DNA of 64,000 nt from Verrucomicrobiota bacterium. GTDB taxonomy: Bacteria; Verrucomicrobiota; Verrucomicrobiia; Limisphaerales; UBA1319. Each line of letters opens with the position of its first letter. Positions within the stretch are counted from its first letter, which is position 1. Below the pieces are notes generated by a model, which saw only the letters and a program-made list of their open reading frames with translations, had not been told where the DNA came from and did no database searches. Shown here in pieces: positions 15,586-24,689 of this stretch. The stretch is from the NCBI GenBank assembly GCA_022711435.1, contig JAKLFB010000017.1, forward strand, positions 1-64,000, read 5' to 3'. Made by a program: the position numbers and the translations under genes.

Positions 15586-16598
15586 GGATCGCGATTGCGA
15601 GCGGCAAGGGGGGGACCGGCAAAACGACCGTGGCCACCAACCTGGCATGGCTGGCCTCGCAGAACGGCCTGGCGGCCGCGTATCTGGATTGCGACACGGA
15701 GGAGCCCAACGGCCATCTGTTCCTCCGGCCCGCCATCGACCAGCGGCGGGAGATTGTGCGGATGATCCCGCAAGTCGATCCGGCCCGGTGCACCCTCTGC
15801 GGCCAATGCGGCGAGATCTGCCAGTACAGCGCCATCGTTTGTCTGGAACAGAAGGTCCTGGTGTTTCCCGAGCTGTGCCATAGCTGCGGCGGATGCGCGT
15901 TGGTTTGCCCGGCGGGGGCGATCACCGAAACGCCCCGCGCATTGGGGGTTGTCGAGACGGGACGCTGCGGCGGGCTCGGGTTTGTCCAGGGCCGTCTGAA
16001 TATCGGGGAAGTCTCGAGCCCGCCCTTGATCCGGGCCGTCCGGCAAGCAGCGCCGCCGGCCGATCTGCTGTTGTATGACGCCCCGCCGGGCACGGCATGT
16101 CCGATGATCGAAACGGTGCGGGGCGCCGACTATGTGGTGCTGGTCACCGAGCCCACTCCATTTGGGCTGCACGATCTGCGGCTGGCGTGGCAGGTGATCA
16201 AGTCGCTCCAGATGGAGTGCGGCGTGGTGGTGAATCGCGCCCTGGTGGGCGAGACGGAAGCGCGACAGTTCTGTGAGCAGGCTCGGATTCCCATCCTGGC
16301 GGAGATACCGGACATCCTGGCCATAGCCGAGGCCTACTCGGAGGGGAAGCTGGCGATCGAAGCCGTGCCAGGATTGCAGCGCATCTTCGCCCGTCTTCTG
16401 TTGGATGTGACGTCCGCCGCGGGAACCAACGCCCTTCCCGAGGCTGCGCGGCGGCGCCTGCGCTCGATCGCCGATCTTCGGGCGGATCCCCCCGGGTGCG
16501 GCCGCCCGGCGCCCGGCGCTCCCTCGTGCCTTTTGGCATTGCGAGGGAATCCGCGAGCGCCCAACCGCGCTCGCGCCATCTCCTCTCCCGATCCTTGA
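15582..16598 (+). CDS. MinD/ParA-family ATPase with inserted ferredoxin domain (ORP cluster)
   Basis: A 338-residue P-loop ATPase. Residues 5-14 form the deviant Walker A motif (SGKGGTGKTT) of the MinD/Mrp family. A two-cluster ferredoxin insert lies at about 64-115: CTLCGQCGEIC followed by CHSCGGCALVC, each giving ligands for a [4Fe-4S] cluster. The remaining segments (YDAPPGTACP, VTEPTPFGLHDL) are characteristic of ORP-type ATPases. The C-terminal 50 residues are basic, Pro-rich and probably disordered. It forms a pair with the next gene, as in the Desulfovibrio ORP complex, where two such ATPases interact with ORP and localise in the cell. Cytoplasmic. Confidence 0.85.
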   Translation: MRIAIASGKGGTGKTTVATNLAWLASQNGLAAAYLDCDTEEPNGHLFLRPAIDQRREIVRMIPQVDPARCTLCGQCGEICQYSAIVCLEQKVLVFPELCHSCGGCALVCPAGAITETPRALGVVETGRCGGLGFVQGRLNIGEVSSPPLIRAVRQAAPPADLLLYDAPPGTACPMIETVRGADYVVLVTEPTPFGLHDLRLAWQVIKSLQMECGVVVNRALVGETEARQFCEQARIPILAEIPDILAIAEAYSEGKLAIEAVPGLQRIFARLLLDVTSAAGTNALPEAARRRLRSIADLRADPPGCGRPAPGAPSCLLALRGNPRAPNRARAISSPDP

Positions 16599-16600
16599 CC

Positions 16601-17491
16601 ATGCCCGAGCTCGTCGTCATCAGCGGCAAAGGCGGAACGGGGAAGACCTCGATGGTGGCATCGCTGGCCGTGCTGGCGCGCCAGGCGGTGCTGGCCGACT
16701 GCGATGTGGATGCGGCGGATTTGCACCTGGTGCTCGAGCCGCAGATCCGGCGCCGGCAGACCTTTACTGGCGGGAACAAGGCGCGGATCAAACCGGGCCA
16801 CTGCACGGCCTGCGGCAAGTGCGAGGAGCTCTGCCGCTTCGAGGCCGTCTATTTTGACGGTCCCGGCAACGGGCAGGCCCCGCGGACGTTCCGGATCGAT
16901 CCGGCCGCCTGCGATGGATGCGGCGTGTGCGTCCGCTTTTGCGCTGACAATGCCATCGAGTTCGGCCCCGCGGTCGATGGCGAGTGGTTTGTGTCCGACA
17001 CCCGCTGCGGTCCGATGGTCCACGCGCAGCTGCGGCCCGGGGCCGGCAACTCCGGCAAGCTGGTCTCGATCGTTCGAAGCCAGGCGCAGCAGATCGCCCG
17101 GGAGCGCGGAGGCGGTTTGATACTGATCGACGGATCGCCGGGAATCGGCTGCCCGGTCATCGCCTCGATCACGGGCGCCTCGCGAGTTCTGGCGGTCACC
17201 GAGCCGACGCTTTCCGGCGAGCACGATCTCGATCGGGTGTTTCTCCTGGTGCGGCACTTCGGCATTCCGGTGACGGTCTGCGTGAACAAGTGCAATCTGA
17301 ATGCCGAAATCGCTCAGCGCATCGAGCGAAAGGCGCAAGCCGCCGGGGCGGCGATTCTGCCGCCCATCCCGTACGATTCCGCCGTCACCGATGCGCAGCG
17401 GAAAGGCATGGCGGTCGTCGAATTGGGCGACAGCCCCGCGGCTCGGGCCATCCGGCAAGGATGGTCCGCCTTATGTCAGCAGATCTCATGA
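16601..17491 (+). CDS. Second MinD/ParA-family ATPase with ferredoxin domain (ORP cluster)
   Basis: A 296-residue paralogue of the previous gene: ISGKGGTGKTS at residues 6-16 and the ferredoxin insert at about 63-115 with CTACGKCEELC and CDGCGVCVRFC. Downstream segments IDGSPGIGCPV and VTEPTLSGEHDLDR match its neighbour. It starts two bases after the previous stop codon. The two ATPases probably form a heteromeric Fe-S-linked complex that loads or moves a metal cluster on the NifX-like proteins; this is inferred from the ORP literature and gene order. Confidence 0.85.
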   Translation: MPELVVISGKGGTGKTSMVASLAVLARQAVLADCDVDAADLHLVLEPQIRRRQTFTGGNKARIKPGHCTACGKCEELCRFEAVYFDGPGNGQAPRTFRIDPAACDGCGVCVRFCADNAIEFGPAVDGEWFVSDTRCGPMVHAQLRPGAGNSGKLVSIVRSQAQQIARERGGGLILIDGSPGIGCPVIASITGASRVLAVTEPTLSGEHDLDRVFLLVRHFGIPVTVCVNKCNLNAEIAQRIERKAQAAGAAILPPIPYDSAVTDAQRKGMAVVELGDSPAARAIRQGWSALCQQIS

Positions 17492-17522
17492 ATTTATGGA
17501 AGAACCCAAAACCAATCCCATC

Positions 17523-17882
17523 ATGAAAATCGCCATTCCCCTCGAGGGCGGCTGCCTCGCTGATCACTTTGGACACTGCGAGCAATTCGCGCTGATCGAT
17601 GCCAATCCTGACACGAAAGCCATTCTTCAAATCACCCGGGTCACGCCGCCGCCGCACGAGCCGGGATTGCTGCCCCGCTGGCTCCATGAGCAAGGCGTCC
17701 AGATCATCATCGCCGGGGGGATGGGCCAGCGGGCATTGAGCCTGTTCGCCGAGAACGGCATCACGGTCCGAAGCGGGCTGCCCGGCAGGACCGCAGAAGA
17801 ACTGGCCAAGGCTTTCCTGGAGGGGGGGCTGAATTCCGGACCCGCTGCCTGCGAACGCCACGAACGCGGATGCCACGGATGA
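17523..17882 (+). CDS. Third dinitrogenase cofactor-like protein (ORP cluster)
   Basis: A 119-residue member of the same NifX/NifB-like fold (MKIAIPLEGGCLADHFGHCE, followed by an IIAGGMGQRAL segment). The DHFGHCEQF motif replaces the DPRFG of its paralogue and carries His and Cys residues that could hold metal. The C-terminal tail has two more cysteines (ACERHERGC). Three paralogues in one operon suggest division of labour, for example carrier, scaffold and storage. It is 31 bases after the ATPase and 16 bases before the P-type ATPase. Confidence 0.8.
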   Translation: MKIAIPLEGGCLADHFGHCEQFALIDANPDTKAILQITRVTPPPHEPGLLPRWLHEQGVQIIIAGGMGQRALSLFAENGITVRSGLPGRTAEELAKAFLEGGLNSGPAACERHERGCHG

Positions 17883-17898
17883 ATCCTGGCGCTGGGCT

Positions 17899-19899
17899 GT
17901 GAATGTTGCATCCGAAACCCGGCATCCGGAAGCGCCTTCCGACGACAGCGCTCGCGCGGGCGCCGAATATCGTTCGCGCGTTCGGATTCAGTTCGGGCAG
18001 ATGTTCGTCGGGCTGATCTTCGTCAGCAACTCGTATCTGATCGAGTGGGCGATGCAGCGGAGCAGCTCGATTGCGGGCCTGAGCGCGATGCTGGGCGCCC
18101 TTCTCTTGGGCGTGCCGATTCTCTGGACGGCATGCAAGCATTTGCGGCGAGGGGCCCTGAACACCAGCGTGCTGGTCGCGCTGGCCGTGATGGCCCTGTT
18201 CGCCTCCCAGCACTATCAGGAGGCCGGCATCGTCTCCTTCTTCATGCTGCTGGGCCAGATCATCGAGAAGCGCACCGCCGAAGGCGCTCTGGTCTCGATC
18301 CGATCGCTCATCCAGCTCACCCCGAACAAAGCGCGGCGCCTCCGCCAGGGACAGGAGGAGGAGGTCGCCGTCCATGAGCTGGCGGTCGGCGATATCATCC
18401 GCGTCCGGCCGGGCGACAGCGTGGCGGCCGATGGCGTCATCGTTCACGGACAGGGTCTCATTAACGAAGCCAATATTACAGGCGAATCGCTGCCCGCAGA
18501 CAAGAGAGGCGGCAACGAGGTCTTCGCCAGCACGATGAACCTGACGGGTCTCCTCGAAGTGCGCGTCACGCACGTTGGCCGAGACACCACGCTGGGGCGG
18601 GTGCGCGACCTCATTTTGGCTGCCGAGAAGACCAAGCTCCCCATCACCCGCATTATCGATCAATACATGGGCTTTTACACCCCGCTGGTATTGGTCATGG
18701 GCGCGTTAGTGTGGGCATTTACCCACGACCTGAGTCGTGTGATCACGATTTTCATCGTCTCCTGCCCGTGCGCCTTTGTCCTGGCCACCCCCACGGCGAT
18801 CGTCGCCGCGCTCTCCGCATCGGCGCGGCTGGGCATTTTGATCAAAAACGTGAGCGACATCGAACTGGCGGCTCGAATCAACGCCTTTGTCTTCGACAAG
18901 ACCGGCACGTTGACCATCGGGAAGCTGGCGGTCAGCCGGCTGGCGCCGCTGAACGGAGTCACTCCCGCCGAATTGCTCCGCCTGGCGGCGTCAGCGGAGC
19001 GGTTCAGCAATCATCCCGCCGCCAAAGCCCTGCTCCAGCTGGCCGAGGAAGCCGGCGTTCCGCTGCTGGAGCCCGTCGGCTTCAGCGAGACGGCGGGGCT
19101 CGGGATCCAGGCGGAGGTGGGAGGCGCGCGCGTGTGGGTGGGCCGCGCGCAATGGCTGCAGCAGCAGGGGGTGCCCAGCGATTTCCTCAATGCGGTCGAC
19201 CTCAACGAGACCGAAGGCTGGAGCCTGATTTTTGTGGCCCGCGACCGGCAGTGCATCGGCTGGGTGGGGCTGCAGGATCAGATCCGCAGCGAAGCCGGGA
19301 CGTCTCTGTCCGCCCTCCGGCAGGCCGGCGTGCGCCGGATCGCGATGATCAGCGGCGACCGGCAGCCGGTGGCCGCACGGGTGGCCCGCGAGATGGGCTG
19401 CGACGAGTTCCAGGGAGACTGCCTGCCTCACCACAAAGTCGATCTCGTCCGCCAGATGCGGGCCAAGGGCTACCACGTCGCCGTCGTGGGCGACGGCGTC
19501 AACGACGCGCCCGCCCTCGCGGCCGGCGACCTGGGCATCGCCATGGGGGCGGCCGGCAGCGAGGTCGCCATCCACAGCGCCACCATCGCGCTCATGAACA
19601 ACGACCTGCGCCGTTTGCCATTCCTGCTTCAGCTCTCACGCGAAACCCGCAAGGTCATCAACCAAAACTTTCTGGTCGGGATTGGCTTTGTGCTGGGCGG
19701 GCTTGCGTTGGGAACGTTGAATTACATCAACCCCGTGGTGGCGGCGGTCCTGCACGTGGCTGGTTCTCTGCTGGTGGTTTTGAATAGCTTCCGCCTGGTC
19801 CGCCAGGGCGAGGACCTCGAGTCGCACGCCCGGAGACCTGCCACCGCCACAACCCACCCATCGGCCGCGATTGGAAAACCGTGCGCGGAAACAGCATGA
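17899..19899 (+). CDS. Heavy-metal P-type ATPase (P1B)
   Basis: A 666-residue metal-transporting ATPase. It has the actuator motif TGES near 195, the metal-site CPC at 289-291 (IVSCPCAF), the phosphorylation motif DKTGT near 333, the HP motif SNHPA near 372 and the hinge GDGVND near 532. No N-terminal heavy-metal domain is present. The CPC and overall layout suggest Zn/Cd/Pb or Cu export; the exact ion cannot be fixed. The start is GTG 17899. It immediately follows the ORP-like genes, and a ZIP transporter follows it, so metal balance seems tied to the ORP complex. Inner membrane. Confidence 0.85.
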   Translation: MNVASETRHPEAPSDDSARAGAEYRSRVRIQFGQMFVGLIFVSNSYLIEWAMQRSSSIAGLSAMLGALLLGVPILWTACKHLRRGALNTSVLVALAVMALFASQHYQEAGIVSFFMLLGQIIEKRTAEGALVSIRSLIQLTPNKARRLRQGQEEEVAVHELAVGDIIRVRPGDSVAADGVIVHGQGLINEANITGESLPADKRGGNEVFASTMNLTGLLEVRVTHVGRDTTLGRVRDLILAAEKTKLPITRIIDQYMGFYTPLVLVMGALVWAFTHDLSRVITIFIVSCPCAFVLATPTAIVAALSASARLGILIKNVSDIELAARINAFVFDKTGTLTIGKLAVSRLAPLNGVTPAELLRLAASAERFSNHPAAKALLQLAEEAGVPLLEPVGFSETAGLGIQAEVGGARVWVGRAQWLQQQGVPSDFLNAVDLNETEGWSLIFVARDRQCIGWVGLQDQIRSEAGTSLSALRQAGVRRIAMISGDRQPVAARVAREMGCDEFQGDCLPHHKVDLVRQMRAKGYHVAVVGDGVNDAPALAAGDLGIAMGAAGSEVAIHSATIALMNNDLRRLPFLLQLSRETRKVINQNFLVGIGFVLGGLALGTLNYINPVVAAVLHVAGSLLVVLNSFRLVRQGEDLESHARRPATATTHPSAAIGKPCAETA

Positions 19900-20050
19900 A
19901 TGAACGCAGTCCCAAGAGCCTCGCTCCGCGGCAGCGCTCGGTCTACAGTCTCTGTCGGCCGGATTCCCTGCCCGGCGCGGCGGCGCAGGCAGACCCGACC
20001 TGGCGATTCGGGCGTATGACGCTGCGTTCAGCCCTGCGATCTGCACTGCG

Positions 20051-21061
20051 ATGAACAACTCGACTTTGGCACCGGTCATGTTGCTGGCGATCTATTGCGC
20101 CTTGGTATTCCTGGCCGCGCTGGCGGGGGGCTGGCTCATCCTGGCGCTCCGGCTCAACCACACCCGGCTCCAGATTGCCGTCAGCGCCGTGGCGGGTTTG
20201 ATGCTGGGCATCGCGCTGCTCCATTTCATTCCTCACGCGGTTCACCAGAATCAATCGGTGGATCAGACCATGAAATGGGCTCTGGGGGGATTTCTCGCCA
20301 TGTTCTTTCTGCAGCGCCTTTTTCGCTATCACCACCACCACACTGCCGAGAGCCCGGCCCGCCCGGGCGGTGATCGCCCCGCAGAACAGGCGCCGGCCAA
20401 TCCAGACGTCGCGCCGATGATCCCGGGGACGGACCCCGGAGAGGTTGCCCATGCGCTTTCGTGGGCGGGGACAACCATTGGCTTGTCGCTGCACTCGTTG
20501 GTGGATGGGGTGGCATTGGCCACCGCTGCGTTCGTGGGGGTCCACCACGCAAATCCAGGGGCCGGTCTCGGGGTGGCGCTGGCGGTGATTCTGCATAAGC
20601 CATTTGGGGCTATGGCCATCTCGACATTGATGACCGCGGAAGGCTGCTCCCGTTTCCTGCGTCAACTCGTGAACCTGCTTTTCGCCCTGGTGACGCCTCT
20701 GTCCGCGCTGCTGTTCTATTTCGGCATCGATTACCTTGCCGGAACCAACCAGGCCTTTCAGGGGAACGCCCTGGCATTCTGTGCCGGCACATTTCTGTGC
20801 ATCGCCTGCGCCGATCTGCTCCCCGAGCTGCAATTTCACGCTCATGATCGCCTGGGGCTTTCGCTGGCGCTGCTCGCGGGCTTGGCGCTGGCTCTGCTGC
20901 TGAGACAGTTCGGACATGCCCATTCGGATCTGCATCCGCATGAAGCTGTGCCGGAGCCGCGGGCCTGCATCCAATCCACCCCCGTCTCGGTAAATTCACC
21001 ATGCGTCCGACACCGCTCCAATCGAAAACCCAGCGCGCAGCCCTCAGCGGCAATGCGCTGA
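20051..21061 (+). CDS. ZIP-family metal transporter
   Basis: A 336-residue membrane protein with about eight helices. A His-rich cytoplasmic loop (RYHHHHTAESP) lies between helices III and IV, followed by the diagnostic SLHSLVDGVALA and HKPFGAMA segments of ZIP helices IV and V, which hold the metal site. ZIP proteins usually bring Zn, Fe or Mn into the cytoplasm. The C-terminal 45 residues are poorly conserved and overlap the next gene by 61 bases. Position after a metal-exporting ATPase and the ORP genes suggests coordinated metal traffic. Confidence 0.8.
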   Translation: MNNSTLAPVMLLAIYCALVFLAALAGGWLILALRLNHTRLQIAVSAVAGLMLGIALLHFIPHAVHQNQSVDQTMKWALGGFLAMFFLQRLFRYHHHHTAESPARPGGDRPAEQAPANPDVAPMIPGTDPGEVAHALSWAGTTIGLSLHSLVDGVALATAAFVGVHHANPGAGLGVALAVILHKPFGAMAISTLMTAEGCSRFLRQLVNLLFALVTPLSALLFYFGIDYLAGTNQAFQGNALAFCAGTFLCIACADLLPELQFHAHDRLGLSLALLAGLALALLLRQFGHAHSDLHPHEAVPEPRACIQSTPVSVNSPCVRHRSNRKPSAQPSAAMR

Positions 21062-21735
21062 AACCCCACGCCGACGTCCCATGGGAGGAGATCGCAGCCA
21101 ACCACGCCCGATTGCGCCAGCGCGCCGCCTTGCATGCGCGGTTCGGTTTCGATTCCGATGCCAGCGTGCGGTTCGTGGTGGATCGAGCCTTGCCGTTGTC
21201 CGGGCAGGTATTGGATATCGGCACGGGCAAAGGCCGGTTCGCGGTTGTGCTGGCGCAGCATGCCGCCAACGTCACGACGGTCGATGTGAGCGCCGAGGAG
21301 CAAGCCGCCGCCCGATTGGAGGCCCTGTTTCTGGATGTTGCCAGCCGCATCGATTTCGTTCTGGCGGATGCGCGGTCATTGCCTTGGCGCGCGGCATCGT
21401 TCGACGCGGTGGTTTCGTGGAATGTCATCCACCATCTCGAGGATCCGGAGGGCGTGTTCGGTGAGATGCTTCGCGTTTTGAAACCCGGAGGCAAGCTTGT
21501 GCTGGTCGATTTCTCGCCCAGCGGGTTCCAGTTGATGGACAGGATCCATGCCGCCGAGGGCCGGCGCCACCCCCATCCGCCCAGCCCATTTCCTGGCTGG
21601 CGCGCTCGCCTCAAGGCTCGAGGATTTCAGGTGCGGCGGTTTGTGGGGTGCCATGAAGAAGTGTTGGTCGCCATTCCACTCCAGCCAAGGGCAGACGCCA
21701 GCCCGCCAGCCGGAGGTCTCGTTGGCAAACAGTAG
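21001..21735 (+). CDS. Class I SAM-dependent methyltransferase
   Basis: A 244-residue methyltransferase with motif I VLDIGTGKGRF near residue 70, the post-I acidic strand VTTVDVS, motif II SFDAVVSWNVIHHL and motif III LKPGGKLVLVD. The fold is UbiE/arsenite-methyltransferase-like, but there is no conserved Cys set for arsenic, so the substrate is unknown. It overlaps the ZIP gene and lies 25 bases before the DUF4405-type gene. Cytoplasmic. Confidence 0.8.
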   Translation: MRPTPLQSKTQRAALSGNALKPHADVPWEEIAANHARLRQRAALHARFGFDSDASVRFVVDRALPLSGQVLDIGTGKGRFAVVLAQHAANVTTVDVSAEEQAAARLEALFLDVASRIDFVLADARSLPWRAASFDAVVSWNVIHHLEDPEGVFGEMLRVLKPGGKLVLVDFSPSGFQLMDRIHAAEGRRHPHPPSPFPGWRARLKARGFQVRRFVGCHEEVLVAIPLQPRADASPPAGGLVGKQ

Positions 21736-21760
21736 CCTCACGAATCACACCCTTGCGCAC

Positions 21761-22678
21761 ATGAATACACCCGAGTTGCCCAGTCAATCGAAACAGGGTC
21801 AAAACCCAACTGCGGACCCGCGATCCTCTTTCCAGTGGCGCGCGCTGACGTCCGTCATCGTGACGTTGTCATTTCTGACGCTGGCGGTGAGCGGAGCTGT
21901 GCTCTGGGCTTCCCCGCCCGGGCGCATCGCCAATTGGACCGATTGGGCCATGCTCGGCCTGCGCAAAAGCCAGTGGATCGATTTGCACATCTGGTTCAGC
22001 ATGCTGTTCCTCGCCGCCTCGGTCTTCCACATCGTCCTCAATTGGCGGCCCTTGATGAATTACTTCAAGAACCGATGGACCCGCCAGTTCGGCTTGCGCA
22101 GGGAATGGATTGCCGCGGTCGTTGTTTGTGGCGGCCTCTTTGCCGCGGTCCGCATCGAGCTCCCACCCTTCTCATCGTTTTTGGCCTTCACCGATGACTT
22201 TCGAGAGAGCTGGGGGATGCAGGCGGAACGGCCCCCCATTCCACATGCCGAGCTGCTGACCGTGCGCGAGCTGGCTGAAAAAGCGGGCGTGGATGTCGCC
22301 AACGCCCTGGCGCGCCTCCAGGCGCATGGCATTCAGGGGGCCGATCCCGATGTTCGCATGGCCGAGCTGGCCAGGCAGAACCGCATGCCTGCCCAGCGGA
22401 TCTACGATCTCATGCTCTCCCCTGCGGCCGGCGGAGGCCAGCAGCCCGGCCAGCGAATGGGAGGGCAGGGGAGGCAAGGCGGCCAGGGCGCAGGCGGCGC
22501 AGGATGGAAATCGCTGAGCGCGTTCTGTGCGGAAGAAGGCATTGACCTGGCCGCGGCAATGGCTCGCATCGAGGCCAAAGGCATCCGAGCATCGGCGGAC
22601 CAGACCTTGCGCGAGATCGCCATCAACAACGGATATCAGCGGCCAGGCGATCTGATGCAGATCATTCGCGGTCGATAG
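21761..22678 (+). CDS. DUF4405-type membrane protein with repeated C-terminal helical motif
   Basis: A 305-residue protein. Residues about 27-130 contain the DUF4405 (cytochrome b-like) region: helices VIVTLSFLTLAVSGAVLW and IWFSMLFLAASVFHIVL, with paired histidines (LHIW and FHIV) that could bind haem, and a third helix near 125. The cytoplasmic or periplasmic C-terminal part carries two copies of an ELAEKAGVDVANALARL-like helical motif separated by a Gly/Gln-rich linker (QRMGGQGRQGGQG). Proteins of this form occur beside NifX-like and ORP genes and may feed electrons to them; that link is inference. Confidence 0.7.
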   Translation: MNTPELPSQSKQGQNPTADPRSSFQWRALTSVIVTLSFLTLAVSGAVLWASPPGRIANWTDWAMLGLRKSQWIDLHIWFSMLFLAASVFHIVLNWRPLMNYFKNRWTRQFGLRREWIAAVVVCGGLFAAVRIELPPFSSFLAFTDDFRESWGMQAERPPIPHAELLTVRELAEKAGVDVANALARLQAHGIQGADPDVRMAELARQNRMPAQRIYDLMLSPAAGGGQQPGQRMGGQGRQGGQGAGGAGWKSLSAFCAEEGIDLAAAMARIEAKGIRASADQTLREIAINNGYQRPGDLMQIIRGR

Positions 22679-22740
22679 CCCAACAGGATGAGAACCCCGA
22701 CTTCACACGCCGCCAGCGCCGCCCCGGCGCCATCCCTTCG

Positions 22741-23817
22741 ATGAACACCACTGCTCGGTCTCTCCAACATGTGTTCGGGCCGGTGCCTTCGCGCCGCCTC
22801 GGCCGCTCTCTGGGTGTGGATCTCGTTCCGTTCAAAACCTGCACCTACGATTGCATCTATTGCCAATTGGGCCGCACGACCTGCAAAACGGTCGAGCGGA
22901 AGGAATGGGTCCCGCTGAGAAGCGTGCTTCGCGAAATCCAGCAGCGGCTCGAGAGCCGGCCGGATTACATCACTTTAAGCGGTTCGGGCGAGCCCACCCT
23001 CTATTCGCGGCTCGACGAGCTGATCGATGCCATCCATCGGATGACGGACATCCCCGTGGCGGTTTTGACCAACGGATCTCTCCTCTGGCAGCCGGAAGTC
23101 CGCGCCCAGCTGCGCCGCGCCGATCTCGTCCTGCCCTCTCTCGATGCGCCCGATTCGGAGCGGTTCGAGTTTATCAACCGCCCGCATCCGGCGATCGGTT
23201 ACGAGCGGATGTTGGCTGGGCTGGAGGCGCTCCGGCGTGACTTGGCCGGAAAATACTGGCTCGAGGTGATGCTGCTCGGCGGGTACACCGCGTTGAACGT
23301 CCCGGTGCGGCAGATCGCCGAAAAGGTCGAGCGCATCCGGCCGGACAAGGTCCAGGTCAATACCGCCGTGCGTCCGCCGGCCGAAGAGTACGCGATGGCA
23401 GTGCCTCCTGATCGTTTGAGACGCCTCGCCCGGTTGTTTCGGCCTCCAGCCGATGTCATCGCCGACTTCCGAGGGCGTCGAGCATCCACGGGGCTTCCGC
23501 CATCGGCCCGCGAGATCCTCCAGCTCCTGCGCCGACGCCCCTGCACGGTCGAGGATGTCGCTCGAGGGCTGACCATGAAACCGGCGGAGGCCGTCAAGCT
23601 CCTGGCTGAATTGGAGGATCGGGGGCGTGTGCGAAGCAGCCGCCATGGCGCCAGCTGCTTTTATCAGGCTGCGGCATCGAGCCAGCCAGGCGAGTCTGCG
23701 CCCACCCCCATCCTCGCGCAACGGAAGAAAGATGGCCTCAATAAAGCCTCTGACTCGCACAAGAATTTCAGGCTGTCCGTATCAAATCTTAACAACAAAC
23801 CGAAAGAGAAACCATGA
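22741..23817 (+). CDS. Radical SAM protein
   Basis: A 358-residue enzyme with the cluster motif CTYDCIYCQLG (C-x3-C-x2-C) at residues about 34-41, then SGSGEPTLY, which matches the GxGEPT SAM-binding segment. The family is COG0731-like Fe-S oxidoreductases (TYW1-related). A winged-helix-like C-terminal part (EILQLLRRRPCTVEDVARGL) follows the barrel at about 255-310. Radical SAM genes of this group recur near NifX-like and ORP-type clusters, so it may modify or assemble a cofactor; the substrate is unknown. Its stop overlaps the peroxiredoxin start by four bases. Confidence 0.8.
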   Translation: MNTTARSLQHVFGPVPSRRLGRSLGVDLVPFKTCTYDCIYCQLGRTTCKTVERKEWVPLRSVLREIQQRLESRPDYITLSGSGEPTLYSRLDELIDAIHRMTDIPVAVLTNGSLLWQPEVRAQLRRADLVLPSLDAPDSERFEFINRPHPAIGYERMLAGLEALRRDLAGKYWLEVMLLGGYTALNVPVRQIAEKVERIRPDKVQVNTAVRPPAEEYAMAVPPDRLRRLARLFRPPADVIADFRGRRASTGLPPSAREILQLLRRRPCTVEDVARGLTMKPAEAVKLLAELEDRGRVRSSRHGASCFYQAAASSQPGESAPTPILAQRKKDGLNKASDSHKNFRLSVSNLNNKPKEKP

Positions 23818-24560
23818 GCAGCACCATCAAAAACGAATCCAACACCTGTTGCGCGGCGCCCTCGGTGAGCGTGCCCTTGATTGGCGACGATGCGCCCGCA
23901 TTCGAAGCCCTCACCACCCAGGGCAACATCAAGTTCCCCGACAATTACCGGGGCAAATGGGTGATCCTGTTCAGCCATCCGGCTGATTTCACGCCCGTCT
24001 GCACCACCGAGTTCATGACCTTCGCTGCGATGCAGTCGGAATTCAAGGCATTGAACTGCGAGCTGATCGGGCTCTCGATCGACAGCCACTTTGCTCACAT
24101 CGCCTGGCTCCGCACGATCAAGGAGAAGATCAAGTTCCAGAACATGGCCAACGTCGAGGTGACGTTCCCCGTCATCGCCGACATCAAGATGGATGTGGCC
24201 CGGCTCTATGGCATGGTCCAGCCCAACAGCAGCGACTCGCAGGCCGTGCGGGCCGTCTTCTTCATCGATCCCAAGGCCAAGATCCGATCGGTGCTCTTCT
24301 ACCCCTCGAGCACGGGCCGGAATTTCCACGAGCTCAAACGCCTGCTGATCGCCATGCAGACCAGCGATGCACACGGGTGCGCCACTCCGGCCGATTGGCA
24401 GCCGGGCCAGGACGTGATCGTGCCGCCGCCCGGCTCGTGCGGCGTCGCCAAGGAACGCGTCGAGAAACCCACCGCCGACTGTTACGCGCTGGACTGGTTC
24501 ATGACGTTCAAAAAGCTGCCCAAAGAAAAACTGAACCTGCCGGCGGCGGCCAAAGGGTAA
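23814..24560 (+). CDS. Peroxiredoxin (Prx6 / 1-Cys type)
   Basis: A 248-residue thiol peroxidase. The peroxidatic Cys is in the DFTPVCTTEF motif (PxxxTxxC form) near residue 63. Length, and the C-terminal extension past residue 160 (SSTGRNFHELKRLLIAMQ), match the Prx6/AhpC-type long peroxiredoxins. The N-terminal 20 residues contain two further cysteines (TCCAAPS). It closes the ORP-linked operon and likely protects its oxygen-sensitive clusters from peroxides. Cytoplasmic. Confidence 0.85.
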   Translation: MSSTIKNESNTCCAAPSVSVPLIGDDAPAFEALTTQGNIKFPDNYRGKWVILFSHPADFTPVCTTEFMTFAAMQSEFKALNCELIGLSIDSHFAHIAWLRTIKEKIKFQNMANVEVTFPVIADIKMDVARLYGMVQPNSSDSQAVRAVFFIDPKAKIRSVLFYPSSTGRNFHELKRLLIAMQTSDAHGCATPADWQPGQDVIVPPPGSCGVAKERVEKPTADCYALDWFMTFKKLPKEKLNLPAAAKG

Positions 24561-24689
24561 ATTCCGCGGTCTGCAGAAAGCCCAGAACCAAGTCCTCCAA
24601 CTGTAGCCGCCGAGGTGAGGAGGCGAATACCAATGGCTGCCAGCCATCCGCCTCGCACCCTCGGCGGCTGCCCCGGGGCAGCGCCTTAA

